Below, piece after piece: positions 1 through 6,152 of a stretch of DNA of 10,468 nt; the first letter of the stretch is position 1, and each line of letters begins with the position of its first letter. The translations under genes were made by a program, and so were the position numbers. The DNA is from JBCBEX01 sp039177895 (GTDB taxonomy: Bacteria > Bacteroidota > Rhodothermia > Rhodothermales > Rubricoccaceae). The notes beneath the pieces were generated by a model, which did no database searches, had not been told where the DNA came from, and saw only the letters and a list, made by a program, of their open reading frames with translations. The DNA lies in assembly GCA_039177895.1 (NCBI GenBank), contig JBCDFO010000146.1:1-10468 (forward strand). Reading direction: 5' to 3'.

Positions 1-233
1 CGCTCGACTTCGCGGCCTGCTCGCTTTGCCGCGCGGGCCCACCGGCGAGCGGCCCGGTCTTGCGCCTGCGTCGTCGAGCGCACGGCGTTGCGGTAGCCGG
101 TCGCGTAGCCCCGAGCCGTCGCCTGCTGCCGCTGCTTCGCGGCGTTCAGGTATGCGAGGTGCCGCTGCTCCAGCTGCGCGATGGCAGCCAGGGCAGGCGA
201 GATGTCGAAGGCGATGGACTCTTGGACGGACAT
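1..233 (-). CDS. Probable tape measure protein, N-terminal part (cut by window edge)
   Basis: The reading frame opens with ATG at 233 and stays open to base 1, giving 77 complete codons. The product starts MSVQESIAFDISPALAAIAQ and continues as a charged Ala/Gln/Arg-rich stretch with no prolines after about residue 13, which should form a long helix or coiled coil. Tape measure proteins set tail length and begin with such helical segments. The gene starts 5 bp after the stop of the chaperone-like gene, which is the usual place for the tape measure gene in long-tailed phages. No strong ribosome binding site is seen. The identification rests on position and helical composition only, because the diagnostic length and any transmembrane or lytic domains lie outside the window. 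Confidence 0.6.
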   Translation of the reverse strand, partial: MSVQESIAFDISPALAAIAQLEQRHLAYLNAAKQRQQATARGYATGYRNAVRSTTQAQDRAARRWARAAKRAGREVE

Positions 234-238
234 GTCCG

Positions 239-928
239 CTAGGCCGTTGGATTCCCGCCGAGCAAGACGGAGAGTTGGTTCAGCGTGGCCCGATCTGCGG
301 CCTGCTTCTCCGCGTCGGTCTTGGGAGAGGATGAGGTAAAGAGCACGGCGGTGCGCTCGGCGACGAGGTCATTAAGCGCATGGACAGCCTCGGGCGACTG
401 CGCGGCCTGGGCCGTGAGCGCGAGGTCAACGAGGTGCGTCGCCCGGACAGCGCGGGCACGGTGGGTGTAGACCGCCAGGTGCCGCCACGGATGGTCGAGC
501 GCTTCGGCGACGGAAGAGCCGCACGCGTTGGCGTAGGCTGTGAGCAGGGCTGGCCAGTCCGTATCACTTCTCTGCTCCTGGCTGCCCGCCCCTTGGCCTC
601 CTCCGGTGTCCTGGTCGCGGCTGAGCGCATCACCGTCAAGAAGCCGGATGGCGGCGTCCACCCGCTCGGAGGTGGGGTAGGCGAGCAATCGCCGAGCAAC
701 CCTCCGAGGAAGCCAGCCCGAAAGCGTAGCATCCAGTAGAGCTATGTCGCCGGGGTCGCCCCCTAGAGCGCCGGGGATGCACGCCCAGAGCGCGAGGCCG
801 GTTCGCACCGTTGCGGGCTTGACCTCCACGCTCTGGCCACGAGCGGCCCAGCGGCGCGGGAGGATGGCGACCACCGGCACCACGTCCCGCGCCGTCCGAG
901 CTAAGGACCAACGCTCCGAAGGCAGCAT
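239..928 (-). CDS. Putative tail assembly chaperone (two-domain)
   Basis: A 229-residue protein between the tail tube candidate and the tape measure start, the position of lambda G/GT-type or Gp15-type tail chaperones, which bind the tape measure protein during tail assembly. An N-terminal region (about residues 35-100, with the acidic/hydrophobic run GDPGDIALLDATLSGWLP) and a helical C-terminal region (about 124-195, with DWPALLTAYANACG and WRHLAVYTHRAR) are joined by a Gly/Gln/Ser-rich linker at about 102-123. The second half is loosely reminiscent of Gp15-family chaperones, where a D..I.aaf segment precedes a Trp-containing helix; this is a resemblance from memory, not an alignment. The ATG at 928 has a good GGAG 5 nt upstream. 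No frameshift is needed for the full length. An unrelated tail protein is possible. Confidence 0.45.
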   Translation of the reverse strand: MLPSERWSLARTARDVVPVVAILPRRWAARGQSVEVKPATVRTGLALWACIPGALGGDPGDIALLDATLSGWLPRRVARRLLAYPTSERVDAAIRLLDGDALSRDQDTGGGQGAGSQEQRSDTDWPALLTAYANACGSSVAEALDHPWRHLAVYTHRARAVRATHLVDLALTAQAAQSPEAVHALNDLVAERTAVLFTSSSPKTDAEKQAADRATLNQLSVLLGGNPTA

Positions 929-940
929 GCGTGCTCCGTA

Positions 941-1543
941 CTAGGCGGGCGTCTTGCTGACGGTGCCCGCGTCCCATCCGAGCTCGGTGAGGTCGCCTGC
1001 GGCTGGCACCCCCTTGAAGAACTTGCGCGCCCACTCGGGATTCGTGGGCAGGTAGCCCGACGCGATCACCTTGTTCGTCGGCTGGCTATTGCGACTGCCC
1101 GGTGCCCCGAAACGAACGAACTCAGCGCGGTCCATCGGGAGCCCTGCCACGATCCAGATCTGCTCCGCGAGGTCGATCTTGGGAACGATGTTCCAGACCT
1201 TGGGGGCGACCCGCACACCCGCGTCGACCGGAGCCACGAGTGAGGTACCTGCGCCCGTCGTGAACGTGCTCAGCGAAGGGTAGAGCAGCTGCTGCACCTC
1301 CTCGGCCACGCCGACCGTCGGGATACTTACGGCCATCCGGTTGACGAACTCGTGGTGGTGCGTCGCCAGCGGTGCGCCGCCGCCCGAGTTGGGGAACGCG
1401 CTCGACGTTTCGACTTCGAGCGTGAGCGCGACCTGGCCTTCGAACTGGTCGGTGAAGTCCTTCATCCCGCTGGCCGCGCTCGCGTCGCCCGCAAAGATGA
1501 ACACGTCGTTGAGGGAGAGATTGAGGTAGGCGTAGGCAGACAT
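941..1543 (-). CDS. Probable major tail (tube) protein
   Basis: A 200-residue protein starting MSAYAYLNLSLNDVFIFAGD, rich in beta-prone segments, Gly, Ser and Thr, without signal peptide or membrane segment. It lies after the tail-terminator-like and small unknown genes and before the chaperone and tape measure genes, the standard position of the tube subunit that polymerises into the tail. Its size fits siphophage tube proteins. I do not recognise a family signature, so the function comes from gene order. It has no Shine-Dalgarno sequence, but the CACCAAC element shared with the capsid and scaffold genes lies 25 nt before its ATG, which fits an abundantly made protein. A minor tail or fibre protein is the main alternative. 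Confidence 0.55.
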   Translation of the reverse strand: MSAYAYLNLSLNDVFIFAGDASAASGMKDFTDQFEGQVALTLEVETSSAFPNSGGGAPLATHHHEFVNRMAVSIPTVGVAEEVQQLLYPSLSTFTTGAGTSLVAPVDAGVRVAPKVWNIVPKIDLAEQIWIVAGLPMDRAEFVRFGAPGSRNSQPTNKVIASGYLPTNPEWARKFFKGVPAAGDLTELGWDAGTVSKTPA

Positions 1544-1561
1544 GGCAGAGAGCGCTCGGGC

Positions 1562-1577
1562 GGCGCAGGTTGGTGAA
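1562..1577 (-). promoter_or_regulatory. CACCAAC leader element before tail tube gene
   Basis: Immediately after the stop codon of the small upstream gene the minus strand reads TTCACCAACCTGCGCC. It matches the element in front of the capsid gene closely, but sits further from the start codon (25 nt from the end of CACCAAC to ATG, against 7 and 10 nt). Confidence 0.4.
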
Positions 1578-1865
1578 CTAGGAGGTAGTCAGAATGCCCG
1601 CCGAGACGAGCGGCAAGGCGGCGGCGGTGGTGACTTCGCCGCGCCCCGGATTGCTTTTCACGAGCGTCAGCGTGTCGCCCGCCGTAATGGGCACGAAGTC
1701 AGGCGACGCACTCGTGCGAATGCGAGTCGTCGTCGTGACAAGGAGCGTGTCGCCTGCCTTGGGGACGTGGAGCGTTTTCGACTGCGCAGCATCGGCCTGC
1801 GCGGTGTCTGCCTGCGCAGCATCGGGGGTGTTTTTCGTGGCGCGCTTGCGCGGTGATTTCGACAT
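1578..1865 (-). CDS. Small hypothetical protein with Lys/Arg-rich start and AQAD repeats
   Basis: A 95-residue protein with three visible parts. Residues 1-13 are basic (MSKSPRKRATKNT). Residues about 15-28 are a low-complexity Asp/Ala/Gln run made of a 15-base DNA repeat. From about 31 onward it looks like a small beta domain with two similar AGDTL turns, ending in a hydrophobic ALPLVSAGILTTS. ATG follows the TGA of the tail-terminator-like gene by 2 nt, so it is probably translationally coupled, and it ends just before the leader of the tail tube gene. Small beta-rich proteins occur here in many phages as tail-completion or minor structural proteins, but no family is recognised. Confidence 0.6.
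   Translation of the reverse strand: MSKSPRKRATKNTPDAAQADTAQADAAQSKTLHVPKAGDTLLVTTTTRIRTSASPDFVPITAGDTLTLVKSNPGRGEVTTAAALPLVSAGILTTS
1782..1825. repeat. Three 15-bp coding tandem units (AQAD repeat)
   Basis: The 14-mer CTGCGCAGCATCGG occurs at 1782-1795 and again at 1812-1825. A diverged middle copy beginning CTGCGCGGTG lies between them, giving a 15-bp period. On the minus strand it encodes a D-A/T-A-Q-A pentapeptide that separates the basic N-terminus of the small protein from its C-terminal domain. It looks like a recently duplicated linker. Confidence 0.75.
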
Positions 1866-1867
1866 AC

Positions 1868-2473
1868 TCAGGCGGAGGCCAGATGAAGGACAAAGGGAAG
1901 CGTAAGCGTGTGAACACAGTCAACGGGATCGTAGCGGACGCCCGGCAATACGTCGGCAGCGTAGTAGCACACACCTACCGACTTGGAGCCCACGCCGAGG
2001 CCAGGCGACGACACGCCTGGCCGCCGGCCGTCAAGGGCCACCGTGGCAACGCGTGCCGCCTCGGTCACCACCACCACGGGGGCGGGGCCGCCGTACGTGC
2101 GCGCGTCGTAGTCCGGGGCCTCGATCACGACCTCGACGGCCACAGGAGCAACGCCGAGCGTAAGGCCCTGCCGAGATCCGAGGCGGCCGAGGTCGGCACG
2201 GTTGGCAAGCCGGACGAGCGCGTGGCGGTAGCCCACGTCGGCAACCTCGGGGCGCTGACTGTCAGGCCGAGCGCCAAGCGGCATCTCTTTGGGAAAGCCA
2301 TAGCCGCCCTGGGGCGTGCCCTCGGTCTGTGCAAAGACGCGCCGGGTGGCCACGTCGGCCTCCCCGCCTGCGTCTGTCCCCATCGCCGCGAGGAACGCCG
2401 CGTCCGCGCGGAGCACCGCCGCCGCCCAGGCGACAGCGTCCGTGGAGCGCGGAGGCGTTCGCAGATCAGACAT
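1868..2473 (-). CDS. Putative tail terminator / tail completion protein
   Basis: The ATG at 2473 gives 201 residues starting MSDLRTPPRSTDAVAWAAAV. A TTG at 2512 would add 13 residues but overlaps the upstream stop and has no better signal, so the ATG is preferred. The N-terminal helix with LRADAAFLAAMG, the middle hydrophobic strand VAPVAVEVVIEAP and the C-terminal CVHTLTLPFVLH give the alpha-then-beta pattern seen in small tail terminators, which cap the finished tail and contact the connector. The size is somewhat long for such a protein. The gene lies between the gp10-like and tail tube genes, where a terminator is expected. Function is inferred from position and general pattern; other neck proteins are possible. 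Confidence 0.45.
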   Translation of the reverse strand: MSDLRTPPRSTDAVAWAAAVLRADAAFLAAMGTDAGGEADVATRRVFAQTEGTPQGGYGFPKEMPLGARPDSQRPEVADVGYRHALVRLANRADLGRLGSRQGLTLGVAPVAVEVVIEAPDYDARTYGGPAPVVVVTEAARVATVALDGRRPGVSSPGLGVGSKSVGVCYYAADVLPGVRYDPVDCVHTLTLPFVLHLASA

Positions 2474-2492
2474 AGTCAGGCATTGGGCAGGG

Positions 2493-2837
2493 TCAGGAGC
2501 GAGCGGAGGCAAACACCTCTGGCCACGCAGCGCGCACCTCCTCGGCCGTCACCACAGCAAGGCCCGCGACGACCCACAAGCCCAGGCGCTCGACGTAGAC
2601 GGCGTAGTGCGCGTCGTTGGCGAGCACCACGAGCACGTCGGTACCCATGCGCGTCACCGAATAGCGATAGCTGGACTCCATGTTAAAGGTCTGGTTGTAC
2701 CAGCCTCCGGCATGCTGTCCGCCTGCGTCTGGCGTCGCCGCGTAGGCAATAGCGCGACCGGCGCCGACCTCAGCCGCTCGCTCCGCGGCCACCTTCGTGG
2801 CCGTTCGTAGCGAGCGGTAGAAGGCGCGTGTGTTCAC
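2493..2837 (-). CDS. HK97 gp10-like head-tail joining / tail completion protein
   Basis: A GTG at 2837 gives 114 residues (MNTRAFYRSLRTATKVAAER...). The central GGWYNQTF (about 44-51), a short strand MGTDVLVVLANDAHYAVYVE (about 64-83) and a final helix match the HK97 gp10-type pattern, in which a tube-like beta domain carries a conserved N..pYA.yvE motif. Such proteins fit between head completion and tail terminator proteins. An ATG at 2948 in the same frame would overlap the upstream gene by 68 bp and add an Arg/Pro-rich leader unlike the family, so I chose GTG, which is weaker but gives the usual length. No Shine-Dalgarno sequence is evident near it. The start is uncertain; the gene itself is likely. 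Confidence 0.6.
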   Translation of the reverse strand: MNTRAFYRSLRTATKVAAERAAEVGAGRAIAYAATPDAGGQHAGGWYNQTFNMESSYRYSVTRMGTDVLVVLANDAHYAVYVERLGLWVVAGLAVVTAEEVRAAWPEVFASARS

Positions 2838-2880
2838 TAGGAAAAGAACAGCCCTGATTAAGGACCGGGCGGGCCCAGAC

Positions 2881-3312
2881 TCAGGTGTAAACGGACGCGA
2901 GCGTGCCGCCGGAGGGGCGGCCGGATTTCGTGGTGTAGCCGAGCGCATGCGGGGCGACGGTCACGAGGGCCGTGATGGCCCCATTCATCTTCTTCAGGTT
3001 GTCAGCGGCCTGCAGGCCCCAGAGGTCGTCTGGTTTGTTCTGGCCCTCTTTACACCGCACGTGGAGCGCTGCGTAGGCAAGCGCCCGTTGCAGGCCGCCC
3101 GCGAGGTCGGCGGAGGCGGCGACGGCATCGAGGATCGAGGCGGGCGAGCCTGCGCGCGCCACGAAACGGCCGAGGTGGCTCACGAGCTCGTCGGCGACGA
3201 GCCCCTTCGCGGCCGAGTCCACTGCGTCGACGGCAGCTTGGTCGGCGAGCTTGCCCGCGTCGATCTCCCGAACGACGTCGTGGCTGATGGTGAGGGCGTC
3301 CCAGGTGGGCAT
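2881..3312 (-). CDS. Putative head-tail connector (gp6-like) protein
   Basis: A 143-residue, mainly helical protein starting MPTWDALTISHDVVREIDAG. Helices are expected at about 15-60 and 65-85 (LAGGLQRALAYAALHV), followed by a segment rich in Lys and Asp and a final helix. It starts 5 bp after the capsid stop codon. Small helical proteins of 100-150 residues right after the major capsid gene are commonly gp6-like (HK97) or gp36-like connectors that dock under the portal. I see no family-defining motif, so the call depends on position, length and helical content. Confidence 0.5.
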   Translation of the reverse strand: MPTWDALTISHDVVREIDAGKLADQAAVDAVDSAAKGLVADELVSHLGRFVARAGSPASILDAVAASADLAGGLQRALAYAALHVRCKEGQNKPDDLWGLQAADNLKKMNGAITALVTVAPHALGYTTKSGRPSGGTLASVYT

Positions 3313-3317
3313 GGTAT

Positions 3318-4406
3318 CTACTCACTGAAGGCGACCTTGCGGACCTGCTCGACGTCGGCGCGGACGTGCTTGTAGATGCCCTGCCCGACCCGATTCTCGC
3401 CGATGCCTGCGATGCGCGCGTCCATCTCGTCGTAGACCTGTAGGTCCGCGAACACCGCAGTGACGTTCTTGCGGCCCCGGATCGTGAGGTACGCCTCGCC
3501 CTTGGCGATGGACGGGTGCATGTACGGCACCACGTTGTCCACCACCACACCGACCGACTGGTTGTCGTTCGAGGCGGAGAGGTTGGCGTTGAGCGCGCGC
3601 AGGATGCGCTGGTTCAGGGCCGCGTCGAACGAGTTCGTGACGAGGCCGAACGTGTAGCGGTCGGCGTTCTCCTTCGTCTGCGCCTTCGACTTGGGAGCCT
3701 TCTGCTTGTAGAGCCCCTCCTTGATGGCGCTCGTGGCCGCGTTGATCGTGTTTACGACCTTCTCGCGGTCGTTCGCGCCCGTCGTGTCGAAGGCGACGGT
3801 CTTCAGGCCCCCCGCCGAGGCGGTCAGGACGGCGAAGGCGGCCTCAGCCATCTGCTCGGCATAGCGCGCGTTCATCGCGGGCAGGATCTCACCTGCGAGC
3901 GCGATGTCGGTCTGGCGGTTTACCAGCTGGTTCCACTGGAGACCACCCGCGACGATCTCGCCCTCGAACCACTCGCTCTTCGACTCCACGGGACGCAGCT
4001 CGATACGCTCGCCCTGCTGGTACACCTTGAACTCGACGGCCGAGTAGGCGTCCGCGATGCGGAACGCCAGGTTGTCGGTCTGGCTGCGGCGGTCCTGGAC
4101 CGTGAAGAGCTCGCGCCACGAGGTGTCGGCAACGAAGCGGTCCGACTCGCCGAACTGCACCGCGATGGGGATGCCCGCATCGCGCCCGTCCGACACGATG
4201 CCGGGAGCGGAGAGGCTTACGCCGTGGACGCGGCCTGCCGAGAGCAGATGATTGGTGAACGAGGCCCCGACGAGGTTGAGGAAGCGGCCTGCCTTGGCCT
4301 GCTGCGCGGGGTCGCCCGAGGCGAGCATCTGCGCGAGTTTGCGGCTGTCGGCGACGGTCGAACCGTTGGCAGCAAGGACCGAGAGGAGGATTTGGTAGCG
4401 GTTCAT
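3318..4406 (-). CDS. Major capsid protein
   Basis: A 362-residue protein starting MNRYQILLSVLAANGSTVAD. It follows portal, protease/scaffold and decoration genes and precedes the connector genes, the classic place of the HK97-fold major capsid protein, which forms the icosahedral shell. The N-terminal 65 residues are helical and could be a segment that interacts with the scaffold or is removed by the protease, but no cleavage site can be assigned. Later parts show mixed strands and a long helix (about 160-200, with LAGEILPAMNARYAEQMAEA) suggestive of the spine helix, then a C-terminal region with VVDNVVPYMHPSIAKGEAYL. The length fits the family. The CACCAAC leader element is 7 nt before ATG, with no Shine-Dalgarno sequence. 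A clear family name is not recognised. Confidence 0.8.
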   Translation of the reverse strand: MNRYQILLSVLAANGSTVADSRKLAQMLASGDPAQQAKAGRFLNLVGASFTNHLLSAGRVHGVSLSAPGIVSDGRDAGIPIAVQFGESDRFVADTSWRELFTVQDRRSQTDNLAFRIADAYSAVEFKVYQQGERIELRPVESKSEWFEGEIVAGGLQWNQLVNRQTDIALAGEILPAMNARYAEQMAEAAFAVLTASAGGLKTVAFDTTGANDREKVVNTINAATSAIKEGLYKQKAPKSKAQTKENADRYTFGLVTNSFDAALNQRILRALNANLSASNDNQSVGVVVDNVVPYMHPSIAKGEAYLTIRGRKNVTAVFADLQVYDEMDARIAGIGENRVGQGIYKHVRADVEQVRKVAFSE

Positions 4407-4423
4407 GGCGCTGGTTGGTGTAC
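4407..4423 (-). promoter_or_regulatory. CACCAAC leader element before capsid gene
   Basis: Directly upstream of the capsid ATG the minus strand reads GTACACCAACCAGCGCC. Very similar 15-16-mers stand before the nested scaffold start and the tail tube gene. It probably influences translation or transcription of these genes, but its mode of action is unknown. Confidence 0.4.
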
Positions 4424-4438
4424 GCGGGAACGTGATAG

Positions 4439-4453
4439 CTCACCGATGGTGAG
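4439..4453. promoter_or_regulatory. Small hairpin between decoration and capsid genes
   Basis: CTCACC and GGTGAG form a 6-bp perfect stem with a 3-base loop in the 59-bp gap before the capsid gene. There is no T-run after it on either strand, so it is not an obvious terminator. It could protect the capsid mRNA or mark an RNA processing point. Such short stems arise by chance in GC-rich DNA. Confidence 0.3.
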
Positions 4454-4465
4454 TGCGTGGCGTGC

Positions 4466-4840
4466 CTATGCGCCCGTGAGGTGGACGACAGCCTCTTCGT
4501 CCGTGTCGGCGGTGGCCTCAGCGAAGTAGCCGATGAAGGTGTTGTCCGTCGGCACGTTGGTCACTGCGCCCGTGCCCGCCGTGCCGCCCACAGGGTCGCC
4601 GTCGGCGTCCCAGTAGGCCGAGGCGTGCTGAGCCGAGGCGACGGCGGCGTTGGGCATGAGGATGCCCTTCTCGTCGGTGCGGACGTAGGCCACACCGGTC
4701 TCGCCTGTGGCAGTGTCGCCGAAGGCCACGCCCACGCGGTCGCCGATCACGACGACATCGCCGTCGACGACGTCGGCAGCAGCGGTGAAGGAAACACGTT
4801 CGGCGGCAGTGTCTGCACCGCGCAGCTTGAGGAAGCTCAT
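4466..4840 (-). CDS. DUF2190-like capsid decoration protein
   Basis: A 124-residue, Ala/Val/Thr/Asp-rich, all-beta protein starting MSFLKLRGADTAAERVSFTA. The order of features matches small DUF2190-type proteins: an opening with DVVDGDVVVIGDRVGVAFGD, then TGETGVAYVRTDEKGILMPN, a YWDADGDPV turn, and the closing NTFIGYFAEATADTDEEAVV. Members of this group are often encoded right before the major capsid gene and are thought to bind the outside of the shell as decoration or cement. The protein is acidic and has no signal peptide. It lies between the scaffold and capsid genes, as expected. The family assignment is from recognition of this pattern, not from a search. Confidence 0.75.
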   Translation of the reverse strand: MSFLKLRGADTAAERVSFTAAADVVDGDVVVIGDRVGVAFGDTATGETGVAYVRTDEKGILMPNAAVASAQHASAYWDADGDPVGGTAGTGAVTNVPTDNTFIGYFAEATADTDEEAVVHLTGA

Positions 4841-4849
4841 AGGTCTTTA

Positions 4850-4861
4850 GGTTGCGCAACC
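4850..4861. promoter_or_regulatory. 12-bp perfect palindrome before decoration gene
   Basis: GGTTGCGCAACC is its own reverse complement and lies 9 bp upstream of the decoration-protein ATG, in the 57-bp gap after the protease/scaffold stop. It could be a protein-binding site or form a small stem. No function is shown by the sequence. Confidence 0.25.
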
Positions 4862-4897
4862 CGAGTCTCGGCGCTCTGGCCGACCTGGTCGCCGTAG

Positions 4898-5353
4898 TTA
4901 CTTGGTGGTGACGGTCTTCCAGGCGTCGTCCTCGCCCGAGCCAGCGCCGAGCTGCGCGCTCTTCTCAGGCCCCTCGCCGCTCGTCTTCTGCGTGACGGTG
5001 ACGTTGGCCGACGCGGCGCGCTGGTAGTGGAGCTTCAGCTTCGCAGGCGGAAGCGTAGCCAGGAAGGCGGTATGGTCCTCCGCGTCGAAGTCACCCTCGG
5101 CGTCTCCTGCCTCGACGAGCGCCGCATGACGGAACGTCTCCACGCGGACGATCTCGCCGATCACCATGTCTCGGAAGGCTTCACGTGCCTCCGTGGCGGC
5201 GGTGAGTTGGGCTTGGAGCGGGCGTGTCGCCTCGTCTCGTGCGAGGTCGAGCGCGCGGTGCAGTTCCGGCTCGAAGTTGTCGCTCTCGGTGTTGAGGTGA
5301 ACCGACTGGGTTGAGCCGTCAGCGGCACTGAATCGTAGGTAGGCAGAAGCCAT
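4898..5353 (-). CDS. Nested scaffold protein (internal in-frame start)
   Basis: An in-frame ATG at 5353 inside the protease gene would make a separate 151-residue protein (MASAYLRFSAADGSTQSVHL...) identical to the protease C-terminus. It begins just after a Pro/Ser/Thr-rich linker (SAPAPSPTRTT), the natural border between protease and scaffold domains. It has strongly helical, charged residues at about 27-80 and an acidic tail, as scaffolds do. The CACCAAC leader element is 10 nt before this ATG, the same element that precedes the capsid and tail tube genes. Lambda C/Nu3 and Mu I/Z use the same nested arrangement. Separate expression is an inference; the scaffold could act only as part of the fusion. 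Confidence 0.55.
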   Translation of the reverse strand: MASAYLRFSAADGSTQSVHLNTESDNFEPELHRALDLARDEATRPLQAQLTAATEAREAFRDMVIGEIVRVETFRHAALVEAGDAEGDFDAEDHTAFLATLPPAKLKLHYQRAASANVTVTQKTSGEGPEKSAQLGAGSGEDDAWKTVTTK

Positions 5354-6094
5354 GGTCGTGCGTGTTGGTGAAGGTGCCGGGGCCGACATGCCCCGCCCTG
5401 AAAACTTGTGGTCACCCGCGCCCTGAGCGGCACCGAGGTAGACCCGGCTGTACTCGGTGAGGTTGAGGTCGTCGGCCGTATCGATGAGCCAGAAGTAGCT
5501 CCACTCGCCGTCCGGGTCTTCGACCTCCTGGAAGTCCCACTGCCCACCCAGCGGTGCGCACGAGCCGTAGCGCAGGACACCAGACCGGCAGTCCTGGATG
5601 AGTTGGCGGCGCTCCGCCGACGTGTCCTCGTTGAGAACGGCGTACCAACGAAGGCGCAGCCAGGCCGTCTCGATGTCGCGCACGGTCGCGTCGACGACGT
5701 CGGCCGCGAAGACGGCACCGAGCGGCCGGTCAGCCTGGTGGTCGAAGAGCACGGTGCGGCCCTCGCGTGCGCGCTTAGCAAGCGTCTGGAGGGCCGCGCG
5801 CGTAAACTGGAGGGGGCGACGTGCGAGGCGCTGGGTGTGCAGCGCGTAGTCCTGGAAGATGACGACGTCGTCAGCCGCTAATTCGACGCCAGAGTGTCGG
5901 GCGTTAATCGTGCGCAGGTCGTCCGCGCTTGGGGCGATGGCTTCACCTGCCGCCTGCATGGAGAGGCGCAGCGCGCCGTCATCCTGCGTGGCCTCGTCGC
6001 GCCACGCGTCCGCACTCGCTCGAAGCGAGACGGCGCGGGTCGGTGGGGCAGGGCTGTTGAGGACGACGATCATGCTCCGATGATCGGAGTCCAT
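4898..6094 (-). CDS. Prohead protease fused to scaffold domain
   Basis: The ATG at 6094 gives 398 residues; a GGAG lies 8 nt upstream, which favours it over the ATG at 6073 and over longer starts that would run back into the upstream small gene. Residues about 70-225 fit a U35/S78-type (HK97 gp4-like) serine prohead protease. FDHQADRPLG carries the presumed catalytic His119. SGVLRYGSCAPLGG carries the presumed Ser178, where the family usually has a S-I-G-F type motif. NLTEYSRVYLGAA resembles the late strand with a conserved acidic residue (Glu214). Residues 248-398 are an acidic helical scaffold-like region (about 275-330 coiled) ending in a disordered Gly/Ser/Lys tail. The enzyme would remove scaffold and trim capsid protein inside the prohead. 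Catalytic assignments are by pattern only. Confidence 0.75.
   Translation of the reverse strand: MDSDHRSMIVVLNSPAPPTRAVSLRASADAWRDEATQDDGALRLSMQAAGEAIAPSADDLRTINARHSGVELAADDVVIFQDYALHTQRLARRPLQFTRAALQTLAKRAREGRTVLFDHQADRPLGAVFAADVVDATVRDIETAWLRLRWYAVLNEDTSAERRQLIQDCRSGVLRYGSCAPLGGQWDFQEVEDPDGEWSYFWLIDTADDLNLTEYSRVYLGAAQGAGDHKFSGRGMSAPAPSPTRTTMASAYLRFSAADGSTQSVHLNTESDNFEPELHRALDLARDEATRPLQAQLTAATEAREAFRDMVIGEIVRVETFRHAALVEAGDAEGDFDAEDHTAFLATLPPAKLKLHYQRAASANVTVTQKTSGEGPEKSAQLGAGSGEDDAWKTVTTK
5354..5373 (-). promoter_or_regulatory. CACCAAC leader element before nested scaffold start
   Basis: On the minus strand TTCACCAACACGCAC lies just before the internal ATG at 5353, inside the protease coding sequence where it encodes the end of the linker. 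It matches the capsid and tail tube leader elements at most positions. It supports use of the internal start. Confidence 0.4.
6075..6089. promoter_or_regulatory. 15-bp inverted repeat at protease gene start
   Basis: CTCCGAT and ATCGGAG are perfect 7-bp arms around a single central base. They lie between the two possible ATGs of the protease gene (6094 and 6073). In mRNA the stem could hide the second ATG; as DNA it could be an operator. It lies within coding sequence if the 6094 start is right. Function unknown. Confidence 0.3.
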
Positions 6095-6152
6095 CCGCGC
6101 GACTCCGTGGCACGGGTGCCGTTCTAGCCGCTCAGGGTGATCCGGTCGTGCT

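Noticed and set aside
1853..2686. Plus-strand open frame of 277 codons over the tail genes
   Set aside because: It crosses several minus-strand genes, has a His/Arg/Pro-rich composition typical of shadow frames and lacks any domain.
2838..2948. Longer start (ATG 2948) for the gp10-like gene
   Set aside because: It would overlap the connector gene by 68 bp and add a Pro/Arg-rich leader not expected in this family; the GTG at 2837 gives a typical length.
3516..4529. Long plus-strand open frame of 337 codons over the capsid gene
   Set aside because: It is antisense to the well-supported capsid gene, is extremely rich in Arg/Val/Leu and has no recognisable domain. Long antisense frames are common in GC-rich DNA.
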